From assembly GCF_000820085.1 (NCBI RefSeq), contig NZ_CDBN01000053.1, forward strand, positions 1 through 64,000: 64,000 nt of DNA. The letters are read 5' to 3'. A program made the translations under genes and the position numbers. A model generated the notes under the pieces. It had not been told where the DNA came from, searched no databases, and was given only the letters and a program-made list of their open reading frames with translations. Below, in pieces: positions 43,914 through 53,591 of this stretch (within the stretch, counting starts at the first letter, position 1; the number at the start of each line of letters is the position of its first letter). The DNA is from Aeromonas sanarellii. Lineage in GTDB: Bacteria; Pseudomonadota; Gammaproteobacteria; Enterobacterales; Aeromonadaceae.

Positions 43914-45695
43914 TCATCCCGCCTCCCTGGGCGGTTGCAGGGCGATCAGCAGCTCCTCTGCCAGGGGGGCGACGGGACCGGTGACGACCCTGGGCCTGCC
44001 CCTGGCATCCAGCACGAACAGGGGGATGGCGCCCGGATTGGCGTCCTGGTACTGGCCCCAGTCAAAGGCGTCGCTCAGCCTGGTGGCCCTGATCTGGCCG
44101 CCCCGGCTCAGCAGGCCGCTCAGGCGGGCGAAATTGACGTCGGGGCCGAACAGGTGCTGGCGGGCGCGGAAGGTGGCGCTCTCCCGGTTCGCCTTGCCAT
44201 GCTGCTCGCTGGAGCGCAGGGAGTGGACCTTCTCCTCCCCGTAGAGGTGGGCGAAGTGCAGCACGCCGAGGGCGTTGTTGTGGCGGTTGGGGGAGAGGGC
44301 GAGCACCGTATTGATGCTGGTGAGGGGCAGGTGCAGCTCGGCGTGCTCCGACTGCGGGTTGCCGAAATAGCAGGGCAGACCGCTCATGCGGGCCAGCTTG
44401 CAGTGCTCCCAGGCCGGATCCGAGAGATGGACGGGGATGCCCTGATCCGCCAGCGCCCGGCCTATGGCGCGGGCCACCGAGTTGGCGCCGATCAGCAGCC
44501 AGATGTTGGGCGCGCTCTGGCGCATGCCGAGCAGCCGGGCCAGGGGGGTGGCCGTCAGGCTCTGCAGCACCACGGTGAAGATGATGACGGCAAACACCAG
44601 GGGCACCAGCTTGTCGGCATCCGCGATGCCGGCCTGGTGCAGGCTGATGGCGAAGGAGGCGCTGACCGCCGCCGCCACTATGCCGCGGGGCGCTATCCAG
44701 CCGAGCAGGGCCCGCGCCCGCCAGGGGAGATCGGAGCCCCAGGTCGAGACCAGGATGCAGAGCGGGCGGGCGACGAACTGCACCACGCACAGCAGCGCCA
44801 GCACCATGGGGCCGAGCTGCCAGAGCTGGGCCAGATCGAGGCGGGCCGCCAGCAGGATGAAGAGGGAGGAGATGAGGATGACGGCAAGGTCCTCCTTGAA
44901 GGCGAGCACCTCCTCCAGATCCAGCCCCTCCTGATTGGCGAGCCAGATGCCGAACACGGTCACCGCCAGCAGGCCGGACTCGTGGCTGAGCCAGTCAGAC
45001 AGGGTGAAGGTGACCAGCACCAGCGCCAGCACACCGAACTTGTGCAGGCTGACCGGCAACCAGTCCTTGCGGATCAGCAGGGTAGTGAGCCAGCCGGCGG
45101 CCGCCCCCATCAGGGAGCCGACCCCCACCGTCTTGGCCAGCGCCAGCAGGGTGTGGCTGAGCACGTCGCTCTGGCTGCCGAGGCGCACCGCCTCGAATAC
45201 CAGCACCGCGAACAGGGCGCCGATGGGGTCGATGACGATCCCCTCCCAGCGCAGGATCTTGTCCACCTCCCGCACCGGCCGGATCACGTTGAGCATGGGG
45301 GCGACCACGGTGGGGCCGGTGACCACCAGCACGGCGCCGAGCACCATGGCGACCCGCCAGTCCAGCCCGAGCAGGAAGTAGCTGGCGACACCGATGACGG
45401 CGAAGCTGGCCAGCATGCCCACCGAACAGAGGTTGCGCACCACCTTGCCGATCCCCTTGAGTTCGGTCAGGTGCAGGGTCAGCGCCCCTTCGAACAGGAT
45501 GATGGCGACCGAGAGGGAGACCAGGGGAAACAGCAGCTCCCCCAGCAACAGATCCGGGTCGAGCGCGCCCGTGATCGGACCGAGCAGCAGGCCGCTCAGC
45601 AGCAGGAACAGGATGGCGGGGACGCGCAGCGACCAGGCGAGCCACTGGGCCAGCAGGGAGATCAGGGCGATCCCGGCGAGGGAGAGTGCAATCAT
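43914..45695 (-). CDS. CPA1-family Na+(K+)/H+ antiporter with regulatory domain
   Basis: The 593-aa protein has about 12 membrane helices over the first 400 residues, with the CPA1/NhaP pattern (VLVVTGPTVVAPML with GPTVV, EGIVIDPIGAL with the transport-site Asp, GWIAPRGIVAAA). The C-terminal 190 residues (NIWLLIGANSVARAIGRALADQGIPVHL) form a TrkA-N Rossmann domain, likely binding a nucleotide that gates transport. It probably expels Na+ or K+ to control pH. GAGG lies 7 nt before the ATG. Confidence 0.9.
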   Translation of the reverse strand: MIALSLAGIALISLLAQWLAWSLRVPAILFLLLSGLLLGPITGALDPDLLLGELLFPLVSLSVAIILFEGALTLHLTELKGIGKVVRNLCSVGMLASFAVIGVASYFLLGLDWRVAMVLGAVLVVTGPTVVAPMLNVIRPVREVDKILRWEGIVIDPIGALFAVLVFEAVRLGSQSDVLSHTLLALAKTVGVGSLMGAAAGWLTTLLIRKDWLPVSLHKFGVLALVLVTFTLSDWLSHESGLLAVTVFGIWLANQEGLDLEEVLAFKEDLAVILISSLFILLAARLDLAQLWQLGPMVLALLCVVQFVARPLCILVSTWGSDLPWRARALLGWIAPRGIVAAAVSASFAISLHQAGIADADKLVPLVFAVIIFTVVLQSLTATPLARLLGMRQSAPNIWLLIGANSVARAIGRALADQGIPVHLSDPAWEHCKLARMSGLPCYFGNPQSEHAELHLPLTSINTVLALSPNRHNNALGVLHFAHLYGEEKVHSLRSSEQHGKANRESATFRARQHLFGPDVNFARLSGLLSRGGQIRATRLSDAFDWGQYQDANPGAIPLFVLDARGRPRVVTGPVAPLAEELLIALQPPREAG

Positions 45696-45786
45696 GCCAA
45701 CCTCGGACAGATGATGGGGTTGGACCTAGTGTAGCGGGGAGGGCAAATTGACACCCTGTGGGTGGGCCCTCAGCGGACGGTCCCGA

Positions 45787-46308
45787 TCAGATGGGACTCT
45801 CTTTGTGGAGCTCGGTGACACAGTCGGTCACCGCCAGCACCAGGGCCGAGCGCACCATCTGATCGAGCCGGTTGAGCTGCATCTGGTAGAGGGGCCAGTC
45901 CTCCTCGTTGGCCGGCGGATCCTGCGGCATCATGCTGCCCTGATTGATGCCATGGAGGCGAGCCAGCAGATCCCGGATCGGCTTGTCGCTGAAGCGGTAA
46001 TCCTTGGGATCGCGCACCAGAAAATCGCGGATCTTCAGGTAGGCCTCGAGATCCTGATAGCGCTCGAGGGAGATGAGGCCGAGGGCGAAGATGAGCTTGA
46101 GGCGCACCTCCAGCTGGCCGAGGGGGCCGCTCTGGTTGAGCAGGGGCTCGATGGCGTATTTGACGGCATACTCCTCCTGGCGAAAGGCTCGCCGCATCAG
46201 GGAGTCGACCGCCTCTTCCAGGATGGTCACGACCTCGAGAAAGAAGCCGCGGGGGCCGTCCTGCTCGTTCAGTCGCTCCAGTACATCATCTTCCTGGTGT
46301 GTGGTCAT
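45787..46308 (-). CDS. mtlR: Mannitol operon repressor
   Basis: The 173-aa MtlR-family protein is all helical: FLEVVTILEEAVDSLMRRAFR, VRLKLIFALGLISLERYQDLEAYLKIRDFLVRD, ending in a helix containing MVRSALVLAVTDC. MtlR represses mannitol use in enteric and Vibrio species, but it lacks a canonical DNA-binding domain. It is the last gene in mtlA-mtlD-mtlR, separated from mtlD by stem-loops. Confidence 0.9.
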   Translation of the reverse strand: MTTHQEDDVLERLNEQDGPRGFFLEVVTILEEAVDSLMRRAFRQEEYAVKYAIEPLLNQSGPLGQLEVRLKLIFALGLISLERYQDLEAYLKIRDFLVRDPKDYRFSDKPIRDLLARLHGINQGSMMPQDPPANEEDWPLYQMQLNRLDQMVRSALVLAVTDCVTELHKESPI

Positions 46309-46332
46309 AGGTCTCTAGGGTCCGGCTGACAG

Positions 46333-46421
46333 GGGGAGAGCCAGGCTCTTCCCCGGTTTTATCGTATGGGGTGCCTCACTGGCCGGTCTGCGCTGACCGG
46401 CGGCGGTGAAGGCACCCCATA
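46333..46421 (-). other. Two stem-loops between mtlD and mtlR
   Basis: The first structure pairs TATGGGGTGCCT (46365-46376) with AGGCACCCCATA (46410-46421), a perfect 12-bp stem, and inside it GCCGGTC (46382-46388) with GACCGGC (46395-46401). The second pairs GGGGAGAGCC (46333-46342) with GGCTCTTCCCC (46344-46354). No U-run follows on the minus strand, so they more likely set mRNA stability or partial read-through than full termination. The first stem starts 3 bp after the mtlD stop. Confidence 0.75.
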
Positions 46422-46424
46422 GGG

Positions 46425-47570
46425 TCACTTCAAGTTGTTGTAGCGGGCGACTATGGTGCGCACGACATCGCTGTTTTCATCCAGGCCGGTCACCCTGGCC
46501 AGGGCCCGGGCCGGACCGAGCTCGGCCAGCAGCGTCTGCAGCTCCACCGCCTGGGGATCGTCGGCATTGTGGTAGTGCAGCGCCGCCGCTATGCCCTCCT
46601 GCAGGTGATCGCTCGGCAGGCCGTACTCCAGGGTGCCGAGCAGCGGCTTCACCAGCCTGTCCCCTGCCGACAGCTTGCGCAGTGGCTGGCGGCCGACCCG
46701 GTCAATCTCGTCCACCAGATAGGGGTTGGCGAAGCGGGCCAGGATCTTCTCGATGTAGGCGGCGTGCAGGCGCGGGTCGAAACCGTAGCGTTTCACCAGC
46801 ACGGCCCCGCTCTCCTCCATGGCGCGGCGCACCTTGCTGCGGATCAGCGGATCCTCGATCGCCTCGCGGATGGTGCCATAGCCCCTGAGCTTGCCGAGGT
46901 AGGCGGTGACGATGTGGCCGGTATTGAGGGTGAACAGCTTGCGCTCGACGAAGGCCATCAGGTTGTCGGTGGGCTCCATGCCCGCCACCTGGGGCAGCTC
47001 CCCCTTGAACTGGGTTTGGTCGACGATCCACTCGCTGAAACTCTCCACCGTCACTTCCAGCGGGTCGTCGTTGGCTGCGGCGGGCGGGACTATGCGATCC
47101 ACCGCCGAGTCGACGAAGCCGACACAGTTTTCGAGGGTGGCATGATACGCGACCGGCAGATACTTGAGTACCTCCTGCTTGAGGTGGCTGGTGCCGCGCA
47201 CCATGTTCTCGCAGGCGATGACGTTGAGCGGGGTCAGGTTGCCGGCATCGAAGCGGGCCTGCAGCCCCTTGGCCAGGGTGCTGGCAATCTTGTCCAGGAT
47301 GTTGGGGCCGACCGCGGTGGTCACCAGATCGGCGGTGATGATGCGGGCGATCACCTCGTGGCCGGCGGAACTGACCGCCGCCACGTTGCGCACCACGTCC
47401 AGCTTCTGATCCGTGCCCACCACGTGCACCTTGTACTCCTGGCGGTGGTTGAGCTGATCGATCAGGGTTTCGTTGACGTCGGCGAAGGTGACCTGGTGGC
47501 TGGCGTCCGCCAGCAGTTTGCCGATGAAGCCACGACCTATGTTGCCGGCACCAAAATGCAATGTTTTCAT
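46425..47570 (-). CDS. mtlD: Mannitol-1-phosphate 5-dehydrogenase
   Basis: MtlD oxidises mannitol-1-phosphate to fructose-6-phosphate with NAD. The 381-aa protein has the N-terminal Rossmann motif [20 protein letters not shown], then [48 protein letters not shown] and the catalytic lysine region [18 protein letters not shown]. coli MtlD is 382 aa. The ATG at 47570 has AGAGG 9 nt upstream and lies 37 bp after the mtlA stop. Confidence 0.96.
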   Translation of the reverse strand: MKTLHFGAGNIGRGFIGKLLADASHQVTFADVNETLIDQLNHRQEYKVHVVGTDQKLDVVRNVAAVSSAGHEVIARIITADLVTTAVGPNILDKIASTLAKGLQARFDAGNLTPLNVIACENMVRGTSHLKQEVLKYLPVAYHATLENCVGFVDSAVDRIVPPAAANDDPLEVTVESFSEWIVDQTQFKGELPQVAGMEPTDNLMAFVERKLFTLNTGHIVTAYLGKLRGYGTIREAIEDPLIRSKVRRAMEESGAVLVKRYGFDPRLHAAYIEKILARFANPYLVDEIDRVGRQPLRKLSAGDRLVKPLLGTLEYGLPSDHLQEGIAAALHYHNADDPQAVELQTLLAELGPARALARVTGLDENSDVVRTIVARYNNLK

Positions 47571-47607
47571 GATATTAACCTCTATAACCAAAGACGATGA
47601 CGGATGA

Positions 47608-49536
47608 TTACGCGGCCTGCTCGGCCCCCAGCAGATCCAGGAACTCCTGGGGATCCTGGGTGCTGGCCAGACGGTCGACGAGACCGGGTTCGTCCAGTGC
47701 ATTGGTCAGGCGGGTTATGACCTGTATGTGTTCATCGTTGCGGGCGGCAATGCCGATGACCAGGCGCGCCACCTCGTCGGCGCCCTCGCCGAAGGCGACC
47801 CCGGCCGGGTACTGGCAGATGACGATGCCGGTGCGCTTGACGTGCTCCTTGGCGGCTATGGTGCCGTGGGGCACGGCGATGGACTCGCCGAGGTAGGTGG
47901 AGACCAGCTTCTCCCGCTCCAGCATGGCGTCGACATAGTCCGGTGCCACGTAGCCGCGCTCGGCCAGCAACCTGCCGGCGGCCAGGATGGCGGCCTCCTT
48001 GTTGTCGGCCTTGAGGCCCAGATGCACGTCCTGCAGGCTCAGGGTGAAGACCTCGCTGGCTTGCGGCTCGTAGCTGTCGTCGTTGGCCGCCACCAGCAGC
48101 TGCGGGTTGGCCACGTCGTCGTTGGCCGCGTTGGCCAGGGTGAGGTTCTGCACCAGCTCCTGATAGAGGGCATTGTCGAGGAAGTTGGAGAGGGAGATGT
48201 GACGGGCGTGCGGCGCGTGGCGACGGGCACGGTCGGTCAGATCCTTGTGGGTGATGACCAGATCCACCTGATCGTCCAGGTTGTTGATGGCACGGTTGGT
48301 GACACTGATGTCGAGGCCGGCGGCCTGCACCCGCTTGCGCAGCATGCCGGCACCCATGGCGCTGGAACCCATGCCCGCATCGCAGGCAACGACGATGTTG
48401 CGCACCGCAGTGAGCTCGGCACCCGGCTTCTTGGCCGCGGTGGTCTCGGGCTTGGCACCCTTCATGGCCTTCATCTTGCGGGTGGCTTCACCCAGGGCAT
48501 CGGCCTCGTCGGCCTCCGGCTGCTGGGCACGGACGAACACGGCGGCGACCAGGAAGGAGACGGTGGCGGCGGCGATGATGGAGAGCAGCACCCCGATCAG
48601 GGAGGCTTTCGGCGTCATCAGCAACACGGCGAAGATGGAGCCCGGCGAGGCGGGGGAGACCAGGCCTGCGTTGAACAGGGTCAGGGTGAAGACCCCGGTC
48701 ATGCCGCCGGCGATCACCGCCAGGATGAGGCGCGGGTTCATCAGCACGTAGGGGAAGTAGATCTCGTGGATGCCGCCGAAGAAGTGGATGATGGAGGCTC
48801 CGGCAGCGGACTGCTTGGCGGCACCGCGACCGAACACCATGTAGGCCAGCAGCACGCCGAGGCCCGGGCCCGGGTTGGCTTCAATCAGGAAGAAGATGGA
48901 GCGGCCCTGTTCGGTGGCCTGCTGGATGCCCAGTGGCGAGAAGATGCCGTGGTTGATGGCGTTGTTCAGGAACAGGATCTTGGCCGGCTCGACGAAGATG
49001 GAGGTGAGCGGCAGCAGGCCGTGGGCGACCAGGAAGTCGACGCCGCCGGCCAGGGCACCGGAGAGCACCTTGACGAAGGGACCGATCACGAAGAAGGCGA
49101 GGATGGCCAGCAGCATGCCGATGATGCCGGCGGAGAAGTTGTTCACCAGCATCTCGAAGCCGCTCTTGACGCGACCCTCCATCGCCTTGTCGAAGCGCTT
49201 GATGGCCCAGCCACCGAGCGGGCCGACCATCATGGCGCCCATGAACATGGGGATGTCGGTCCCCACGATGACGCCCATGGTGGTGATGGCACCGACCACG
49301 GCGCCCCGGTCACCCCCGATCAGCTTGCCGCCGGTGTAGCCGATGAGCAGGGGCAGCAGGTAGGTGATCATGGGGCCGACCAGCTTGGCCAGCGTCTCGT
49401 TCGGCAGCCAGCCGGTGGGGATGAAGAGGGCGGTGATGAAGCCCCAGGCGATGAAGGCGCCTATGTTGGGCATGACCATATTGGACAGGAAGCGTCCAAA
49501 ATTCTGTATCTTGACTTTGGTATCCGGTGATAACAT
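47608..49536 (-). CDS. mtlA: PTS mannitol-specific EIICBA
   Basis: This 642-aa enzyme imports mannitol and phosphorylates it. EIIC (residues 1 to about 340) is hydrophobic with [12 protein letters not shown] and [19 protein letters not shown] has the phosphocysteine in [13 protein letters not shown] at Cys385; EIIA has the phosphohistidine in IAVPHGTIA at His557. These match E. coli MtlA Cys384 and His554. ATG 49536 has GGGG about 7 nt upstream. CRP sites and a hairpin-rich leader upstream fit cAMP-CRP control. Confidence 0.97.
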   Translation of the reverse strand: MLSPDTKVKIQNFGRFLSNMVMPNIGAFIAWGFITALFIPTGWLPNETLAKLVGPMITYLLPLLIGYTGGKLIGGDRGAVVGAITTMGVIVGTDIPMFMGAMMVGPLGGWAIKRFDKAMEGRVKSGFEMLVNNFSAGIIGMLLAILAFFVIGPFVKVLSGALAGGVDFLVAHGLLPLTSIFVEPAKILFLNNAINHGIFSPLGIQQATEQGRSIFFLIEANPGPGLGVLLAYMVFGRGAAKQSAAGASIIHFFGGIHEIYFPYVLMNPRLILAVIAGGMTGVFTLTLFNAGLVSPASPGSIFAVLLMTPKASLIGVLLSIIAAATVSFLVAAVFVRAQQPEADEADALGEATRKMKAMKGAKPETTAAKKPGAELTAVRNIVVACDAGMGSSAMGAGMLRKRVQAAGLDISVTNRAINNLDDQVDLVITHKDLTDRARRHAPHARHISLSNFLDNALYQELVQNLTLANAANDDVANPQLLVAANDDSYEPQASEVFTLSLQDVHLGLKADNKEAAILAAGRLLAERGYVAPDYVDAMLEREKLVSTYLGESIAVPHGTIAAKEHVKRTGIVICQYPAGVAFGEGADEVARLVIGIAARNDEHIQVITRLTNALDEPGLVDRLASTQDPQEFLDLLGAEQAA

Positions 49537-49579
49537 GTCGGGACCCCGTTTTAAGCCTGTGTGATTAAGGGTGGTAGTG

Positions 49580-49609
49580 GGGATGGTCGGTTTTGCAGAA
49601 CCCCATCCC
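49580..49609 (-). other. Hairpin in the mtlA leader
   Basis: GGGATGG (49580-49586) pairs with CCATCCC (49603-49609), and inside it GGTT (49589-49592) pairs with AACC (49599-49602), leaving a 2-nt bulge. It sits about 45-75 nt upstream of the mtlA ATG, within the mRNA leader if the promoter lies by the CRP sites. A flanking inverted repeat GGGGTATT / AATACCCC lies at 49665-49672 and 49688-49695. Confidence 0.6.
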
Positions 49610-49715
49610 TGTCGTCTAAGCAACTTCAATCTACCAGCTTGTAATCAAATTAGGCTGAAAACGGGGGGTATTGTGACCCGCGTCTCAAATACCCCGACCT
49701 CCCCCCTCCATACAT

Positions 49716-49731
49716 AGTGATGTCGATCACA
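49716..49731 (-). promoter_or_regulatory. CRP-binding site (mtlA, proximal)
   Basis: AGTGA-TGTCGA-TCACA matches TGTGA-N6-TCACA at 9 of 10 defined positions, 180 bp before the mtlA ATG. Confidence 0.7.
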
Positions 49732-49788
49732 ATCAATCGCCGTATTTCGGTTACATTTCGATCTCCTCGCCTTTTCTCTCCGATTTTT

Positions 49789-49804
49789 TGTGATGTGAAT
49801 CTCG
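49789..49804 (-). promoter_or_regulatory. Weak CRP-like site (mtlA)
   Basis: TGTGA-N6-TCTCG has one perfect and one 3-of-5 half-site. It lies between two better CRP sites. Confidence 0.4.
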
Positions 49805-49833
49805 TTTTGTTGTTTGCGCAAACCATGTGTCAA

Positions 49834-49849
49834 TGTGATTCTCGTCACA
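49834..49849 (-). promoter_or_regulatory. CRP-binding site (mtlA, distal, perfect consensus)
   Basis: TGTGA-TTCTCG-TCACA matches the CRP consensus at all ten defined positions. With the sites at 49716 and 49789 it resembles the multi-site CRP architecture of E. coli mtlA. Confidence 0.85.
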
Positions 49850-49934
49850 TAATGATGATTTGTACTCGATTGAGGCATGACTTGTGTCATCCAATTGACA
49901 AGCTGCAACGATTGATCAGGCTCTATCACCCATT

Positions 49935-49948
49935 ATTCATCGATGAAT
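49935..49948. promoter_or_regulatory. 14-bp perfect palindrome upstream of mtlA
   Basis: ATTCATCGATGAAT is self-complementary; it partly overlaps the repeat GAATCA-N-TGATTC at 49945-49957. It may be an operator for a local regulator, not identified. Confidence 0.35.
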
Positions 49949-50138
49949 CAATGATTCTGTAACCCACTTTCAGTTTTCGCCGCCGGGGGGATCGCCTCCG
50001 GCATGACTCCTCCTGTTTCCTTCCTTCGTGCTTCCCGACGCTTCCCGTGGCTGCCATTCCCTTCCTGGCGGCATGGCAAAATGCGGGCGTTCGGCTGCGC
50101 CTTCCTCCTGGTGTGGTCCGTCTCTGCGGCGCGCCCAT
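49949..50138. other. Gap without recognised gene
   Basis: The rest of the mtlA-rnb intergenic region shows no credible gene or RNA. Open frames through it have no ribosome site or recognisable protein. Confidence 0.5.
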
Positions 50139-50139
50139 G

Positions 50140-50166
50140 AAAAAGCCCGCGGGAAGCGGGCTTTTT
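50140..50166. terminator. Terminator of rnb
   Basis: AAAAAGCCCGC / GCGGGCTTTTT stem with GGGAA loop. On the minus strand it ends in TTTTTC, 23 bp after the rnb stop; it can also act on the plus strand. Confidence 0.92.
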
Positions 50167-50188
50167 CGGGACAAGGCTGGCTGCGGGT

Positions 50189-52210
50189 TTATTCCGCCTT
50201 GGGGGCCTCGGCGGTCGGCGCCGCCTCTGCTTCGCTGGCCGGTGCCACCGGCGCCGGGCCCGGCACCAGAGCCACCGCCGGCTTGGCGATGAGGGAGCGG
50301 GTCTCTTCCACCGCCTCGGTCAGCTTCACCTCGATGATCTGACCGAGCTCGTAGACCACCTCGGTCTTGTCCAGATAGACGCGGCCGTTGTCCCAGTTGC
50401 ACTCCAGCCTGTCCTTGTTGTCCAGGATGTGGCGGGCGGGCATGAACACCACTGCGCCGTTCTCCTGCAGGCGCAGCTTGAGGCCGGCGCGCATCACGTC
50501 GATGATCTCGGCGTTGAACACCTTGTCGGTGCCCGCATCGGCCTTGAGGTAGCGGACATAGAGCCAGTCGCCGATGTCGCGCTCCACCATGCGGTGCAGG
50601 CGGCGGCAGGCGGTCAGGTGTTCGGTCAGCTCCAGGCTTGGGCGCTCACCCGGGGTCTTGCCAGCGATGACGGCCTTGAGCAGGCGATGGTTGACCATGT
50701 CGCCGTATTTGCGGATGGGGGAGGTCCAGGTGGCGTAGGCATCCAGCCCCAGGCCGTAGTGGGCCCCCGGCTCGGCGGACATCAGCGCATAGCTCTGGAA
50801 GCGGCGGATCTTGCCGTCCAGCCAGCGGGTGTCCAGGCCGTCGATCCAGCGGCGCAGGGCGCAGAAGCCGGAGAGACTCGCGATCTCTTCCTTCTCGAAC
50901 GGGGCCTCGGCGCTCTTGAGCAGCTCGATGGCGCCGTCCAGGGACTCCTCGTCGAAGCCGGTGTGGACGTTGAAGATGCCGTAGCCGACCTGCTTGCCGA
51001 GCACGCGGCCGGCGCAGATGTTGGCGGCGATCATCGACTCTTCCACCATGCGGTTCGCGATGCGGCGCGGCTCCACGTGGATCGCCAGCACCTCGCCGTC
51101 CTCACCCAGCTCGAAGTCGTAGTCGGGTCTGTCCGGGAACACCAGGGCGTGCTCGGTGCGCCACTTGATGCGGGCCTCCGTCATCGCCTTCATCAGGGGC
51201 AGCTGGGCCAGCACACCTGCGTCGATGGCCAGCTCCTTGCCGTGTTCGGCCCAGTCGGAGACGTCGTCATAGCTGAGACGGGCGTGGGAGACGATGCGGG
51301 CGGCGAAGAACTCGGTCTCCTCCAGCAGCAGGCCGTCCTCGGCGATGAGCAGACGGGCGCACAGGGTGTTGCGCTCCTCGCCCTCCTTCAGGGAGCAGAG
51401 CTCGTCGGAGAGGGTGCGCGGGATCATGGGCACGTTGCGCCCCGGCATGTAGACGGTGAAGGCGCGCTGGGCGGCCTCCTTGTCCAGCTCGCTCCCCTCG
51501 GCCACGTAAGCGGTCGGGTCGGCGATGGCCACCAGCAGCTCCCAGCCGTTCTCCAGCTTGGTGATGGCCAGGGCATCGTCCATGTCCTTGGTCTTGGCAC
51601 CGTCGATGGTGAAGAAGGGGATCTGGGTCAGATCGCGGCGAGGCAGTTCTTCCTCTTCGATCACCTTCCACTCCGGCAGGTCGGCCGGTTCAATCTGGGC
51701 CAGGTTGTGGCGCGCCAGCACTACCCACCAGGGCACGTTGTGATCTTCCTGGGTGGCGATGAGCTGGGTGATCTCGGCGGAGAAGTTGCCGTCCGAGAGG
51801 GCATGGCGCTTGAGGGTGGCAACCACCCAGTCCCCTTCCTTGAAGGACTTCTCGTCCAGCCCCTTCTTGGCGCGGGCCTTGATGGCGTCCTTGATGAGGG
51901 GGTGGTCCGGCACCACGTTGAGGCGGTCGCGGAACATCTTCACGCGGCCGACGAAGCGGGTCACCGCCTGCTCCAGCAGGGCATCGGGCTCCGCCACTTC
52001 CTTCTCTTTCTCGGTACGGATCAGGGCGCTCACCCGGTCGCCGTGCATCACCTTCTTCATGTAGGGAGGCGGCACGAAATAGCTGGTCTTCTCATCGACC
52101 TCCAGGAAGCCGAAGCCCCGATCGGAGGCGCGGATCACACCCTCTTTCTTGGGGATGTTTTCGCGGATTTGTTGCTTGAGCTGGGCCAGCAGCGGATTGT
52201 CTTGGAACAT
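50189..52210 (-). CDS. rnb: Exoribonuclease II
   Basis: RNase II degrades single-stranded RNA 3' to 5'. The 673-aa protein has an N-terminal cold-shock domain (GVIRASDRGFGFLEVDEKTSYFVPP), the RNB catalytic domain with the acid cluster in DGAKTKDMDDALAI near 210-220, YMPGRNVPMIPRTLSDELCSL, TSPIRKYGDMVNHRLL, and a C-terminal S1 domain (ARHILDNKDRLECNWDN). E. coli RNase II is 644 aa; a 30-residue Ala/Pro/Glu-rich tail explains the extra length. Confidence 0.95.
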   Translation of the reverse strand: MFQDNPLLAQLKQQIRENIPKKEGVIRASDRGFGFLEVDEKTSYFVPPPYMKKVMHGDRVSALIRTEKEKEVAEPDALLEQAVTRFVGRVKMFRDRLNVVPDHPLIKDAIKARAKKGLDEKSFKEGDWVVATLKRHALSDGNFSAEITQLIATQEDHNVPWWVVLARHNLAQIEPADLPEWKVIEEEELPRRDLTQIPFFTIDGAKTKDMDDALAITKLENGWELLVAIADPTAYVAEGSELDKEAAQRAFTVYMPGRNVPMIPRTLSDELCSLKEGEERNTLCARLLIAEDGLLLEETEFFAARIVSHARLSYDDVSDWAEHGKELAIDAGVLAQLPLMKAMTEARIKWRTEHALVFPDRPDYDFELGEDGEVLAIHVEPRRIANRMVEESMIAANICAGRVLGKQVGYGIFNVHTGFDEESLDGAIELLKSAEAPFEKEEIASLSGFCALRRWIDGLDTRWLDGKIRRFQSYALMSAEPGAHYGLGLDAYATWTSPIRKYGDMVNHRLLKAVIAGKTPGERPSLELTEHLTACRRLHRMVERDIGDWLYVRYLKADAGTDKVFNAEIIDVMRAGLKLRLQENGAVVFMPARHILDNKDRLECNWDNGRVYLDKTEVVYELGQIIEVKLTEAVEETRSLIAKPAVALVPGPAPVAPASEAEAAPTAEAPKAE

Positions 52211-52296
52211 AAATGGGGAACCTGAGTGGAGACCTGATGGTTAATCGCCCAGCACTATACGTTTTTACCCCTCCAAAGCCAAGGTGAATGGCCCCC

Positions 52297-53196
52297 TCAG
52301 CGCGGTTGCAGTGCCCGGCGCCCCTGCTGGATCAGGCGTTGGGAGATCTGCTTGTGCAGCCCCCGCTCCAGCACCCAGCGGTGCCAGTAGAGTCGCTCGA
52401 CCAGATGGTGGTCCGGGCTGAGATCGAGCAGGCTGCCCTCGGCCAGCTGGCGGCGGATCTGCAGCTCCGGGATGAGGCAACAGGCCAGCCCCTGCTCCGC
52501 CATGGCGACGAAGGCCTCGGAGGATCTCACCGTGTGGCAGGGGTAACCTCCCGGGGCCAGGGCGAAGTGACGGGCCATGAAGCTCACATGCATGTCGTCC
52601 CGTTGATCGAAGGCCACCGCCGGCGCCTTGGCGAGCGCCTCCGGGGTCAGGCCGCGGGGGAAGTGGCGGGCGACGAAGGCGGGGCTGGCGGTGAGCAGAT
52701 AACGCATCTCGCCGAGCTCGTCGACGCAGCAACCAGCCAGGGGCTGGGGTTGCAGGCTGACGGCGCCGAACGCCTGCCCCTCGCGCACCCGGTCCAGGGT
52801 GCGGCTCTCGTCGTCCACCAGCAGGTTCAACTCGATGGGGTGCTGCTCCAGCAGCGGCGCCAGGGCGGGCAGGAACCAGGTGGCCAGGCTGTCGGCGTTG
52901 ACGGCGATGCTGACCCGGATCGGTGCCTGGGGCTCGGCGGGGGAGAGCTCGCCTGCCAGCTCCAGCTCCAGCTGGTGCACCTGGCGGTAGTGGGCCAGCA
53001 GCTTCTGGCCGAGCGCGGTGGCCTGCAGCGGCTGGCTGCGGATGAGCAGGGGCTCGGCAAACTGCTGCTCCAGCTGCTTGATGCGCTGGGAGATGGCGGA
53101 CTGGGTGATGTGCAGGCGCTGGGCGGCCCGCTCGAAGTTCTGCTCTTCCATCACCGCATCCAGCGCCAGCAGCAGCTTGTAGTCCAACGCCTTCAT
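52297..53196 (-). CDS. argP: LysR-type regulator ArgP
   Basis: The 299-aa LysR protein has an N-terminal winged helix (MKALDYKLLLALDAVMEEQNFERAAQRLHITQSAISQRIKQLEQQ) and a periplasmic-binding-like effector domain. The DNA-binding helix and length match E. coli ArgP (297 aa), which activates argO (arginine exporter) with arginine and responds to lysine. ATG 53196 has AAGGA 6 nt upstream; the ATG 6 bp earlier (53202) is too close to it. argO is not in the window. Confidence 0.88.
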   Translation of the reverse strand: MKALDYKLLLALDAVMEEQNFERAAQRLHITQSAISQRIKQLEQQFAEPLLIRSQPLQATALGQKLLAHYRQVHQLELELAGELSPAEPQAPIRVSIAVNADSLATWFLPALAPLLEQHPIELNLLVDDESRTLDRVREGQAFGAVSLQPQPLAGCCVDELGEMRYLLTASPAFVARHFPRGLTPEALAKAPAVAFDQRDDMHVSFMARHFALAPGGYPCHTVRSSEAFVAMAEQGLACCLIPELQIRRQLAEGSLLDLSPDHHLVERLYWHRWVLERGLHKQISQRLIQQGRRALQPR

Positions 53197-53591
53197 CAGC
53201 ATTCCTTATGAACAAGAGGATTGAGCAAGAATGCTACTGGAGCGACGGCGGGAGGACAACCCGGCCGCGGATCGGGTAGTGGCCACCCCAGCAGGCAAGA
53301 GTCATCTATTGGGGTCTGGTAACGAGGGAAGATGAAGCAACCCGCTTGCTTGTGTGTGTCCAGAACGGGATGACGACCACTGGCCCAACGGTCTGAGGGA
53401 GACCCTGAAACATAGGCAGTCTCCGAGGCTGTGCGGCTTTAAGGCTCCCTCAGGCGCGACTCACATCATGGATGGGGCAGGGCTGCCCAGCGAAGTCGGG
53501 GTAGTTTCGAGCACCCTGCCTTGTCAGTGTCATCATCAATCTGGCCGTACGGTGTTCAGAGTGACCAGAGATTTTATATGCCTCTGCCGGA
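53197..53591. other. Unexplained intergenic block upstream of argP and dolP
   Basis: No protein gene is convincing in this 395-bp gap. A hairpin GGAGACCCT-GAAACAT-AGG-CA-GTCTCC lies at 53399-53423, and GGGCAGGGCTGCCC, an imperfect palindrome, near 53476. A frame from 53354 to 53620 has no ribosome site and unusual composition. Any structured RNA here is a hypothesis. Confidence 0.35.

Noticed and set aside
49645..49962. Small frames on both strands in the mtlA upstream region
   Set aside because: They cover the CRP sites and leader structures and have unlikely composition and no ribosome sites.
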